A stretch of 64,000 nt of DNA from Curtobacterium sp. MCBA15_012 (lineage in GTDB: Bacteria > Actinomycetota > Actinomycetes > Actinomycetales > Microbacteriaceae), in assembly GCF_001864935.2 (NCBI RefSeq), contig NZ_CP126267.1, positions 372,001 to 436,000 on the forward strand, given 5' to 3'. Within the stretch, counting starts at the first letter, position 1; each line of letters starts with the position of its first letter. The translations under genes were made by a program, and so were the position numbers. The notes under the pieces were generated by a model that saw only the letters and a list, made by a program, of their open reading frames with translations, had not been told where the DNA came from and did no database searches. Of this stretch, positions 18,650 through 26,551 are shown piece after piece.

Positions 18650-18685
18650 AGAAACAGACTATTTACACGAGAACAATTGTTTCTC
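18650..18685. promoter_or_regulatory. candidate ROK operator in the divergent promoter region
   Basis: An AT-rich patch contains AGAAACA (18650-18656) and its reverse complement TGTTTCT (18678-18684). GAGAACAATTGTTTCTC at 18669-18685 is a near-perfect dyad centred on CAATTG. The 203-bp gap between the ROK gene and the binding-protein gene holds no other clear motif apart from the AAGGAG site before 18759. Confidence 0.5.
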
Positions 18686-18758
18686 CAACGACTTTGGCCA
18701 TTGACTGTGCGCACCCCGACGTCTTCGCCCGACCGACGTCCCCGCTCAAGGAGTCCAC

Positions 18759-20555
18759 ATGATGAAGCCCCGTCGCTGGGCACTGCTCACCGGAGCCGCA
18801 CTCGCGGTGAGCGCCCTGCTCGCCGGATGTTCCGGGGGCGGTTCCGCCGCCACGAACACGAAGTCCGACGCGATCAACTACGCCCTGCCGGCGAACTTCA
18901 CGCCGAACTGGATCCTCCCGATCGGCACGGCGGCGCACCTCAACACGAACAACGGCTCGATCGCGCAGTCGCTGTACGAGCCGCTCGTCGCCTACGACGG
19001 CTCCACCGGCAAGATCGCCTGGAACAAGGCGGGCTCGGTCGCCACCGCAGCGGACTTCGCCAGCGACGGGAAGAGCGTCACGATGACGCTCGGCGACCGG
19101 CACTGGTCGGACGGCAAGCCGATCACGAGCCGCGACGTCGAGTTCTGGTTCAACCTGATCAAGGCGAACAGGGACCAGTGGGGCTCGTACTCCGAGGGCA
19201 AGGCACCGGACGACTGGACCTCGTTCACGGCCGTCGACGACACGCACTTCACGATCACGTTCGACAAGGCGTACAACAGCGACTGGATGCTCGCCAACCA
19301 GCTGAGCCACATCATCCCGCTGCCGCAGCACGCCTGGGACAAGACGAGTGCCAGCGGGACGGTCGGCGACGCGGACCGCTCGGCCGACGGGGCGAAGGCC
19401 GTCTGGAAGTACCTCAACACCGCCGCCGGCAAGATCGCCGACTACGCGACCGACGACCTGTGGAAGACCATCTCCGGCCCGTACGGCGTCACCGCGTTCA
19501 CGACCGCCGGCAAGGTGCAGCTCACCGCGAACAAGCAGTACGACGGGGGCGAGAAGCCGTCGATCACGACCGTCAACCTGCTGCCGTTCACGACCACCGA
19601 CGCCGAGACGAACGCCGTCCGGTCGGGGGCCGTCGACTACGGCTACATCAACGCCACGGACCTCGACCAGAAGGACTCCTTCACGTCGAAGGGCTACGAC
19701 GTGGAGCCGTGGACCGGGTGGGCGATCACCTACATGCCCTACAACTTCAACAACCCGACGATGGGCCCGGTCTTCCAGCAGCTCTACGCCCGTCAGGCCG
19801 TCCAGATGTCGATCGACCAGACCAGCCTGTCCAAGGTCGTCTTCAACGGCACCGCCACCTCGACCTACGGGCCGATCCCGCAGGCGCAGGCGTCCGACTA
19901 CGTGTCGAGCACGCAGAAGGACAACCCGTACCCGTTCAGCACGTCGAAGGCGAAGGCGCTCCTCACCAGCCACGGCTGGACCGAGCAGGGCGGCACGATG
20001 GTCTGCACCGACGCCGGCTCCGGCGACGACCAGTGCGGCGCGGGCGTCGCGGCGGGCACGAAGTTCACGATGTCGGTCCTGTCGCAGTCCGGCTCGACCG
20101 TCACCGACAACATGATGAGCGCCATCCAGTCGTCGCTGCAGAAGACCGGCATCGGCTTCACGATCAAGACCGCCCCGGTGTCGAGCGTGCTGTCGCAGAC
20201 CCCGACCTGCACGAAGGACGAGGCCAGCTGCGACTGGGACCTGTCGTTCTTCGGCACGGCGGGCAGCTGGTACTTCCCGGCCTACCCGACCGGTGAGTCG
20301 CTCTTCCAGACCGGCGGCTCGGCGAACTTCGGTTCGTACTCGAACAAGCAGGTCGACGCCCTCATCGACGCGACGACCACGTCGACCGACGCGGGTGCGG
20401 TGCAGGACTACAGCGCCGCCGTCGCGAAGGACCTGCCGGTGATCTGGCTGCCGAGCCCGGACTACCAGATCTCGGTCGTCAAGCAGGGCCTGACCGGGTT
20501 CGAGCAGGACTCCCTCGCGAACTTCCACCCGGCCCAGTGGAAGTGGAGCAAGTAG
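18759..20555 (+). CDS. ABC transporter substrate-binding lipoprotein (SBP_bac_5, oligopeptide/oligosaccharide type)
   Basis: This 598-residue binding protein has lipobox LLAGC (Cys about residue 24). The family's usual segments are present: GSIAQSLYEPLVAYD, GKSVTMTLGDRHWSDGKPIT, RQAVQMSIDQTSLSKVV and ASCDWDLSFFGTAGSW. It would bind peptides, muropeptides or oligosaccharides outside the cell and feed the permeases downstream. AAGGAG precedes the ATG at 18759. A strong palindrome after the stop probably lowers transcription into the permease genes. Ligand class is uncertain; the ROK kinase and ROK repressor favour a sugar-containing substrate. Confidence 0.92.
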   Translation: MMKPRRWALLTGAALAVSALLAGCSGGGSAATNTKSDAINYALPANFTPNWILPIGTAAHLNTNNGSIAQSLYEPLVAYDGSTGKIAWNKAGSVATAADFASDGKSVTMTLGDRHWSDGKPITSRDVEFWFNLIKANRDQWGSYSEGKAPDDWTSFTAVDDTHFTITFDKAYNSDWMLANQLSHIIPLPQHAWDKTSASGTVGDADRSADGAKAVWKYLNTAAGKIADYATDDLWKTISGPYGVTAFTTAGKVQLTANKQYDGGEKPSITTVNLLPFTTTDAETNAVRSGAVDYGYINATDLDQKDSFTSKGYDVEPWTGWAITYMPYNFNNPTMGPVFQQLYARQAVQMSIDQTSLSKVVFNGTATSTYGPIPQAQASDYVSSTQKDNPYPFSTSKAKALLTSHGWTEQGGTMVCTDAGSGDDQCGAGVAAGTKFTMSVLSQSGSTVTDNMMSAIQSSLQKTGIGFTIKTAPVSSVLSQTPTCTKDEASCDWDLSFFGTAGSWYFPAYPTGESLFQTGGSANFGSYSNKQVDALIDATTTSTDAGAVQDYSAAVAKDLPVIWLPSPDYQISVVKQGLTGFEQDSLANFHPAQWKWSK

Positions 20556-20597
20556 GTCGCTGACGCGACCGGACGGTCGCTGACGCGACCACGGCCT

Positions 20598-20634
20598 GGA
20601 GGCGCGGTGCGGGTCCGACCCGCACCGCGCCTCC
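20598..20634. terminator. palindromic element, copy 3 (within the operon)
   Basis: A 17-bp perfect stem (GGAGGCGCGGTGCGGGT against its complement, 20598-20614/20618-20634) closes a 3-nt loop. It lacks the GACGG outer part of other copies. It is preceded by two copies of GTCGCTGACGCGACC. It lies in the 115-bp gap between binding-protein and permease genes, where partial termination would give more binding protein than permease. Confidence 0.7.
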
Positions 20635-20670
20635 CGGGTCCTCACCATCCACCCCGATGACGGAAGCCGC

Positions 20671-21630
20671 ATGACCACAGTCCTCTACCTGGCCAGGCGG
20701 GTGCTCCAGGCACTCGTCGTGGTCCTCATCGTCACCATCGTCGTGTTCTGTCTGCTGCACGCGCTGCCGGGCGGACCCGCCCGCGGGGTCCTCGGCGTCT
20801 CCGCGACCCCCGCGCAGATCGCCGCGTTCAACCAGGCACAGGGCCTCGACCAGGCGCTGCCCGTCCAGTACCTGCGGTTCCTCGGACGGCTGCTCAGCGG
20901 CGACCTCGGGACCTCCTTCACCCTGAACGAGCCGGTCGCGCAGCTCATCCGTGAGCGGCTGCCGAAGACGCTCGTCCTCACCGGCCTGTCCGCCGTCGTC
21001 GGCCTCGCGGTCGCGATCCCGGTCGGGATGTGGCAGGCGGCCCGCCGCAACGGAGCGGTGGACTACACGGTCACGGCGCTCGCCTTCGTCTTCTACTCGA
21101 CGCCGGCGTTCTTCCTCGGCCTCGTCCTCATCGTCGTGTTCACCCAGCAGCTGCCGTGGCTGCCGTCGCAGGCGCCCACCGGCACGACCCTCGCCGAGGT
21201 GTTCCAGGACCCCGCCGGGCTCGTCCTGCCCGTGCTGACCGGCGCCCTCGCGATGATCGCCGTGTTCAGCCGGTACATGCGCGCCGCGACGCTCGAGAAC
21301 CTGCAGGAGGACTACGTCCGCACCGCCCGAGCCGGCGGGGCGTCGACGACGACGATCCTGCGGCGGCACGTCCTCCGGAACTCGCTGACGCCCGTGGTCG
21401 CGATGCTCGGCTACTACCTGCCGGTGCTGTTCGGCGGGGCGCTCGTCACCGAGCAGCTGTTCAACTACCCGGGCATGGGGCTGCTGTTCTGGAACGCGGC
21501 GCAGTCCTCGGACTACCCGACGCTGCTCGGCTGCGTGCTCGTGATCTCGATCGCGACGGTCGTGGGGTCGTTGCTGGCCGACGTCGCGCAGACGCTCATC
21601 GACCCCCGGGTGAAGGCAGGTCGCGCATGA
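20671..21630 (+). CDS. ABC transporter permease (DppB/OppB type)
   Basis: This 319-residue permease has an N-terminal membrane span (VLQALVVVLIVTIVVFCLLH), the typical GGPAR segment, and the C-terminal binding-protein-dependent transport domain with the loop YVRTARAGGASTTTILRRHV. About six membrane segments are expected. It pairs with the DppC-type permease at 21710. Its last codons contain a 23-bp sequence repeated before that next gene. Confidence 0.93.
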   Translation: MTTVLYLARRVLQALVVVLIVTIVVFCLLHALPGGPARGVLGVSATPAQIAAFNQAQGLDQALPVQYLRFLGRLLSGDLGTSFTLNEPVAQLIRERLPKTLVLTGLSAVVGLAVAIPVGMWQAARRNGAVDYTVTALAFVFYSTPAFFLGLVLIVVFTQQLPWLPSQAPTGTTLAEVFQDPAGLVLPVLTGALAMIAVFSRYMRAATLENLQEDYVRTARAGGASTTTILRRHVLRNSLTPVVAMLGYYLPVLFGGALVTEQLFNYPGMGLLFWNAAQSSDYPTLLGCVLVISIATVVGSLLADVAQTLIDPRVKAGRA

Positions 21631-21715
21631 CCGGCACGCCCCGATCCCGCACCCGCCGGTCGCGCGCGACCGGCGCGCCCCGATCCCGCACCGTGAAGGC
21701 AGGTCGCGCATGACC
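21610..21715. repeat. direct repeat duplicating a translational-coupling junction
   Basis: A 23-bp sequence starting GTGAAGGCAGG and ending GCATGACC occurs at 21610-21632 and again at 21693-21715. Each copy contains the end of an open frame overlapping the next start as ATGA. The intervening 60 bp is itself two diverged copies of a CCGGCNCGCCCCGATCCCGC unit. The arrangement looks like a tandem duplication inserted at the dppB-dppC boundary. Confidence 0.8.
21627..21713 (+). CDS. 28-codon small ORF bridging the two permease genes
   Basis: The first ATG of the duplicated junction opens a 28-residue Arg/Ser/Thr-rich frame (MTGTPRSRTRRSRATGAPRS...) that ends exactly at the second ATGA. It overlaps dppB upstream and dppC downstream by 4 bp each. 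It may serve only to keep ribosomes moving between the permease genes; a functional peptide is not implied. Confidence 0.35.
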   Translation: MTGTPRSRTRRSRATGAPRSRTVKAGRA

Positions 21716-22606
21716 ACCGTCCAGATCGCCCCCGAGGCCCCCGGCGCTCCCGTCGCGGTCGCCGCCACCGGGTTCCGCCTCGCCGCGCGCCGGTTCCGCC
21801 ACAACACCCTCGCCGTGGTCGGCCTCGCCGTCATCGTCGTGATCGTGCTGTTCTGCTTCGTCGGCCCGTTCCTGTACCCGACCGACCAGACGCACACGAT
21901 GCTCGAGCAGGCGAACCAGGCCCCGAGCGCCGCCCACTGGCTCGGCACCGACGCCGTCGGCCACGACGTGCTCGGCCGACTGATGTACGGCGGCAAGGTG
22001 TCGCTCACGGTCGGCATCGCGGCGGGCGTCCTCGCCACCGTCGTCGGCACGCTGTGGGGCTCGGTCGCCGGCTACGTCGGCGGGTGGGTCGACGCCGTCA
22101 TGATGCGCGTCGTCGACGCCGGCATCGCGATCCCGGCGCTCTTCATCCTGCTCGTCATCTCGGCGATCACCACGCCGGGGGTCGGCGGCCTCATCGTCAT
22201 CCTCGGCCTGGTGTCCTGGCTCGTGCCGTCCCGGCTCGTCCGCGCCGAGACCCTGACGCTGAAGAACCGCGACTACGTGCTCACCCTGCGCGCGATCGGC
22301 GGCTCCCACGCCCGCGCGATCGGCAAGCACCTGCTGCCGAACTCGGTGTCGACGATCGTCGTCGCCGCGACGTTCCAGGTGGCCGACGCGATCCTGCTCG
22401 TCGCCTACGTGTCCTACCTGGGCCTCGGGGTGCAGCCGCCCGCGACGGACTGGGGTGGGATGCTCTCGGCGGGGCTCACCGCCGCGTACTCGGGACGGTG
22501 GTGGCTGATCGTGCCGCCGGGTCTCGCCGTGATCCTGGTCGTCTGCGCGTTCAACGCGGTCGGCGACGGGCTCCGGGACGCCTTCGACGTGAGGGGACGG
22601 GGATGA
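21710..22606 (+). CDS. ABC transporter permease (DppC/OppC type)
   Basis: This 298-residue permease has an N-terminal span (LAVVGLAVIVVIVLFCFVGPF), then the family's HWLGTDAVGHDVLGRLMYGG segment and the coupling loop NRDYVLTLRAIGGSHARAI. Expected partner of the DppB-type permease. The start overlaps the small bridging ORF, and the stop overlaps the ATPase start (ATGA at 22603). Confidence 0.93.
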   Translation: MTTVQIAPEAPGAPVAVAATGFRLAARRFRHNTLAVVGLAVIVVIVLFCFVGPFLYPTDQTHTMLEQANQAPSAAHWLGTDAVGHDVLGRLMYGGKVSLTVGIAAGVLATVVGTLWGSVAGYVGGWVDAVMMRVVDAGIAIPALFILLVISAITTPGVGGLIVILGLVSWLVPSRLVRAETLTLKNRDYVLTLRAIGGSHARAIGKHLLPNSVSTIVVAATFQVADAILLVAYVSYLGLGVQPPATDWGGMLSAGLTAAYSGRWWLIVPPGLAVILVVCAFNAVGDGLRDAFDVRGRG

Positions 22607-24402
22607 CCCACCTGCTGCAGACCACCGACCTCGGGGTCGTGTTCACCACCGAGTCCGGACCGGTCGACGCCGTCCGCGGCGTCTCGCTGACCGTCGCCCC
22701 GGGGGAGACCCTCGCGCTCGTCGGCGAGTCCGGCTCGGGCAAGTCCACCGTGGCGCTCGCCGCGATGGGGCTGCTGTCCGGCAACGCGACCGCCACCGGC
22801 AGCGTCGAGGTCGCCGGCCACCAGGTCGTCGGCGCCGACGAACCCACCCTGCGCGCACTGCGCGGCAGCACGGTGTCGATGGTGTTCCAGGAGCCCGCGA
22901 CCGCACTCGACCCGCTCACCCGGGTCGGCGCGCAGATCGCCGAGGTCGTCCGGAACCACCGGCAGGTGTCCGCCGCCGAGGCCCGCGCCGAGGCCGTCGC
23001 CCTCCTCGACCGGGTCGGCATCCCCGACCCCGCCGAGCGAGCGCGGTCGTTCCCGTTCCAGCTGTCCGGCGGGCAGCGACAGCGCGTCGTCATCGCGATG
23101 GCGATCGCGAACGCGCCGCAGCTCCTCATCGCCGACGAGCCGACGACGGCGCTCGACGTGACGGTGCAGGCCGAGATCCTCGAACTGCTCCGGGCGCTCG
23201 CCGCCGACACCGGTACCGGCGTGCTCCTCGTCACGCACAACATGGGCGTCGTCGCGGACTTCGCCGACCGGGTCGCCGTGATGCTGCAGGGCGAGGTCGT
23301 GGAGACCGGGAGCGTCGAGGACGTCCTGCTCCGTCCGCAGCACGAGTACACGAAGCGGCTGCTCGCCGCGGTGCCGCGGCTCGACACCCCGGAGTCGCTC
23401 GCGGTGCGGGAGCGGGTCGCAGCACCGGGGGCGCCGGGTGCGCCCGGTACGGCTCCGTCGAGTCCGGTCGCGTCGGGTGCGGTTCCGTCCGGTGCGGTTC
23501 CGTCCGGTGCGGTTCCGTCCGGTACGGTTCCGCCCGGTCCGGCTTCCCCCGGTGCGGCCGGGAGGCCCGGTGCGGCCCCGGTGGTCGACCTGCGGGACGT
23601 CTCGGTGACGTTCGGGCGCGGGGCTCGCGCTGTGCACGCACTCCGCGGGGTCGACGTCGCGGTGCACGCGGGCGAGACGGTCGGCCTGGTCGGCGAGTCC
23701 GGCTCCGGCAAGTCCACGGCCGCGCGGGTCGCGCTCGGCCTGGTCGCGCCCACCTCGGGCACGGTCGCGCTGTTCGGGCAGGACCTACGCCGGACACCCC
23801 GTCGCGGCCGACGGTCCCTGCGCTCGGGCATCGGCGTCGTGCTGCAGGACCCGGTCGCGTCGCTCGACGCCCGGATGTCGGTCGGCGAGTGCATCGCCGA
23901 ACCGCTCGCCGTGCACCGCCGCGGCACCTCGGCCGCCGACCGCCGCCGTCGGGTGGCCGAGGTGCTCGACGCCGTCCGGCTGCCGAGTGCACTGGCCGAC
24001 CGAGCTCCCCGCGAGCTCTCGGGCGGACAGCGGCAACGCGTCAGCCTGGCGCGCGCGCTCGTGCTGGACCCGCGGCTGCTCGTCGCCGACGAACCGACCT
24101 CGGCGCTCGACGTGAGCGTGCAGGAGACCGTGCTCGAGGTCCTCACCGACCTCCAGGCAGACCTCGGGTTCGCCTGCCTGTTCGTGTCGCACGACCTCGC
24201 CGTCGTGCAGCACTTCGCCGAGCGGGTCGTCGTGATGCGCCGCGGTGTCGTCGAGGAGCAGGGCACCACCGACACCACCCTGCTGCACCCGACGACCGAC
24301 TACACGCGGCGCCTGCTCGCCGCGGTGCCCGTCCCCGACCCGGTGCTGCAACGGCGGCGCCGGACGGAGCGCCTGGCGACCCTCGCCGCGGTGGCCGGGT
24401 GA
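22603..24402 (+). CDS. fused dual ABC ATPase (DppD-DppF type)
   Basis: This 599-residue protein contains two complete ATPase domains. Walker A GESGSGKS occurs near residues 41 and 364, each followed by LSGGQRQR and ADEPT. The domains are joined by an approximately 50-residue Ala/Pro/Gly/Ser/Val linker encoded by a 15-bp tandem repeat. One polypeptide therefore replaces the usual DppD plus DppF pair. The ATG at 22603 overlaps dppC, and the stop overlaps the ROK kinase (GTGA). It powers uptake by the upstream permeases. Confidence 0.93.
   Translation: MTHLLQTTDLGVVFTTESGPVDAVRGVSLTVAPGETLALVGESGSGKSTVALAAMGLLSGNATATGSVEVAGHQVVGADEPTLRALRGSTVSMVFQEPATALDPLTRVGAQIAEVVRNHRQVSAAEARAEAVALLDRVGIPDPAERARSFPFQLSGGQRQRVVIAMAIANAPQLLIADEPTTALDVTVQAEILELLRALAADTGTGVLLVTHNMGVVADFADRVAVMLQGEVVETGSVEDVLLRPQHEYTKRLLAAVPRLDTPESLAVRERVAAPGAPGAPGTAPSSPVASGAVPSGAVPSGAVPSGTVPPGPASPGAAGRPGAAPVVDLRDVSVTFGRGARAVHALRGVDVAVHAGETVGLVGESGSGKSTAARVALGLVAPTSGTVALFGQDLRRTPRRGRRSLRSGIGVVLQDPVASLDARMSVGECIAEPLAVHRRGTSAADRRRRVAEVLDAVRLPSALADRAPRELSGGQRQRVSLARALVLDPRLLVADEPTSALDVSVQETVLEVLTDLQADLGFACLFVSHDLAVVQHFAERVVVMRRGVVEEQGTTDTTLLHPTTDYTRRLLAAVPVPDPVLQRRRRTERLATLAAVAG
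23476..23535. repeat. 15-bp tandem repeat encoding the ATPase inter-domain linker
   Basis: GGTGCGGTTCCGTCC is repeated three times exactly (23476-23520) with a fourth imperfect unit. It encodes repeats of Gly-Ala-Val-Pro-Ser. The length is a multiple of three, so copy-number changes would only lengthen or shorten the linker. Confidence 0.85.
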
Positions 24403-25325
24403 CCGCCGCGATCGCCGGCGTCGACGTGGGCGGCACGAACACGAAGGTGGTGCTGACGACCGGGGACCTCGACGTGCTCGACCGCGTCGACCTGCCGACA
24501 CCCGCGCACGACGGCGGTGCCGAGATCACGGCGGCGGCGCTCGACGCGGTGGCGGTGCTGCTCGACCGGCACGGCGCGACCCTGACCGGTGTCGGGGTCG
24601 GGGCCGCCGGGGTGGTCGACACCACCACCGGCACGGTCCTGGTGACGGGCAACTCCTTCACCGGCTGGGCCGGCTTCGGCGTCACCGACGCGGTGACCGG
24701 CGCGCTCGGGGTCCCCGCGACGCTCGACAACGACGTGAACGCGTTCCTGCTCGGCGAACTCGCGACCGGTGCCGTGGCCGGTGAGACCGACGTGCTCGGC
24801 ATGACGCTCGGCACCGGGGTCGGGGGCGCACTCGTGCTCGGTGGTGCGCTCTTCGCCGGACCCCGTGGCGCGGCGGGCGAGATCGGGCACGTGCCCGGGT
24901 TCGGCGACGCCCGGTGCACCTGCGGCCAGGTCGGCCACCTCGAGACGATCGCCGGTGCCCGGGGCATCGCCGACCGGTACGCCGAGCGGTCCGGGCGCCG
25001 GGTGTCCGCCCGTGAGGTCGCCGACGCCGCACGCGCCGGGGACCCCCACGCCGCCGAGGTCTTCCGCACCGCCGGGTGGGGGATCGCCCGCGCTGCACTG
25101 CTGACCGCGGGGATCCTCGACGTGACGACGGTCGTGCTCGGCGGCGGCATCACCCGGTCGTGGGACCTCCTGGCGCCCGCGGTCGAGGCCGCGATCGCCG
25201 CGGAACCGCCCGTCAGCGGGGCACCGATCCGACTCGCGCGGTCGGTGCTCGGGGCGGACGCCGTGGCCCTCGGTGCCGCGGCCCGGGTGCGTGCCCGGCT
25301 CGGCGCGACCGACCCGGTGCGCTAG
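24399..25325 (+). CDS. ROK-family sugar kinase
   Basis: This 308-residue kinase would phosphorylate glucose, an N-acetylated amino sugar or a related hexose. It shows the phosphate loop GVDVGGTNTKVVL near the N-terminus, the catalytic Asp in LDNDVNAF (about D112), and GTGVGGALV. The ROK zinc motif reads CTCGQVGHLE: the third cysteine of CxCGxxGCxE is replaced by His (about residue 180). As last gene of the transporter operon it likely phosphorylates the imported sugar. The His substitution could still bind zinc. Confidence 0.9.
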   Translation: MTAAIAGVDVGGTNTKVVLTTGDLDVLDRVDLPTPAHDGGAEITAAALDAVAVLLDRHGATLTGVGVGAAGVVDTTTGTVLVTGNSFTGWAGFGVTDAVTGALGVPATLDNDVNAFLLGELATGAVAGETDVLGMTLGTGVGGALVLGGALFAGPRGAAGEIGHVPGFGDARCTCGQVGHLETIAGARGIADRYAERSGRRVSAREVADAARAGDPHAAEVFRTAGWGIARAALLTAGILDVTTVVLGGGITRSWDLLAPAVEAAIAAEPPVSGAPIRLARSVLGADAVALGAAARVRARLGATDPVR

Positions 25326-25412
25326 GCGGGCGCGCCGGCGAGGGGACCGGCGCCGTGTCGGTGGAAGTGCGGACTGGTGCACCCCCAGGACGAGGGACAG
25401 GATCGACTTCAA

Positions 25413-25437
25413 GTTGCACCCTGCAACGCTGCAGGGT
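25413..25437. promoter_or_regulatory. overlapping inverted repeats in the protease leader
   Basis: GTTGCA/TGCAAC and ACCCTGCA/TGCAGGGT share bases, so the mRNA could form either of two mutually exclusive hairpins. They end about 18 nt before the ATG at 25456. The GAGGAG ribosome-binding site follows directly. This could be an operator or a translational control element; there is no independent support. Confidence 0.4.
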
Positions 25438-25455
25438 CCTGACCGAGGAGTCACC

Positions 25456-26187
25456 ATGAAGCACACCCTCGCCGTGGCGTTCGCCGCCGTGGCCGTCGTC
25501 GCCGGCGGTCTGACCGTCGCCACCCCCGCCTCCGCCCTGCCCGCCGGCACCGAGGTCGTCGGCGGCGAGAAGGCCCCGACCACCACCTGGGCCGTCCAGC
25601 TCGAGGCGTCCGGCGGCACCATCCCGTCCGGCTACGTCACCGGTTGCACCGGCGAGCAGATCAGCGCCTCGTGGGTGCTCACGGCCCGCCACTGCATCGA
25701 CGGCATCGGCTCGATGAACGTGTACCACTCGAACTCCACCGTGAACCGCGGCACCGCGGTCGCCGTCGACCGCGTCACCGCCGCACCCGCCGGGGACATC
25801 GCACTCGTGCACCTGCGCAGCTCCTACGGCCTGTCGACCTACGCGCCCCTCGACCTGACCGCTGCAGCCAAGTCCTCCGCCACGGGCGTCGTCCAGGGCT
25901 ACGGCCTGCGGGCGAACGCGCAGCAGTCCGACGGCCTGTACCAGGCGACGGTCTCGCTGACCGGTGCGTCGCGTGACGCCTACAGCGGCAAGGCCCAGCA
26001 CGTCACCGGCGTCACCGGCGCCTCGAACCACGGCGACTCGGGCGGCCCGCTCCTCGTGAACGGCCGGGTCGTCGCGGTGTGCTCGACCGGCGACAGCGCC
26101 GACCCGGGCGCGAACACGCAGGCCGGCTCCAACTACGCGCTGCTGTCGCAGTCGTCGTCCTGGATCCGGTCCACGGCCGGACTCTGA
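25456..26187 (+). CDS. secreted trypsin-like serine protease (S1)
   Basis: This 243-residue protein has a Sec signal peptide (about residues 1-27, ending PASA). A short propeptide precedes EVVGGEKAP, which matches the IVGG-type activation site of chymotrypsin-fold proteases. The catalytic triad is H79 (LTARHC), D114 (AGDIALV) and S195 (NHGDSGGPL). It is exported and presumably digests external proteins. It stands alone, ATG preceded by GAGGAG. A palindrome follows the stop. Confidence 0.93.
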   Translation: MKHTLAVAFAAVAVVAGGLTVATPASALPAGTEVVGGEKAPTTTWAVQLEASGGTIPSGYVTGCTGEQISASWVLTARHCIDGIGSMNVYHSNSTVNRGTAVAVDRVTAAPAGDIALVHLRSSYGLSTYAPLDLTAAAKSSATGVVQGYGLRANAQQSDGLYQATVSLTGASRDAYSGKAQHVTGVTGASNHGDSGGPLLVNGRVVAVCSTGDSADPGANTQAGSNYALLSQSSSWIRSTAGL

Positions 26188-26213
26188 CGCACGCGGTCCG
26201 TCGACCGCATCCT

Positions 26214-26245
26214 GGAGGCGCGGTGCCAGCTGGCACCGCGCCTCC
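26214..26245. terminator. palindromic 3'-end element, copy 4 (short form)
   Basis: GGAGGCGCGGTGCC (26214-26227) pairs with 26232-26245 around an AGCT centre, making a perfect 32-bp palindrome just after the protease gene. It lacks the GACGG outer arms of the longer copies. Confidence 0.7.
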
Positions 26246-26551
26246 GCGCCGTCAGGAGTCGCCGCTGCGGCGCGCGTGCCTCCCGCGAGGACCCCTTGGA
26301 CGATCCTGTGCCGAACTTCAGCATGGAGCTGTACCCCGAAAGCAGTACCGCTGCGGAATCGTTCGATCCCGGGCCGACACGGGCAGCAGTGCCCCCGGAT
26401 GTCGACGTACCCCTGTCCGGCGAGTGGCCCCGAACGGGGGCCACGGGCGAAGAATTTCCTGTGACCCGCTTTCCCTACGCTCAGGCCCGTGCTCTCCAGG
26501 GGAGGGCGGAGCGTTCTCGGGTTCGTCCCGTTGCAGCAGTAGGGGAGTCCC
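26246..26551. other. intergenic region upstream of the Rhs-type gene
   Basis: These 306 bases hold no convincing gene; short frames in all phases are unsupported. The composition is less GC-biased than the flanks. The only clear element is AGGGGAG at 26541-26547, the ribosome-binding site of the Rhs-type gene. A promoter presumably lies here, but I cannot place it with confidence. Confidence 0.5.
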
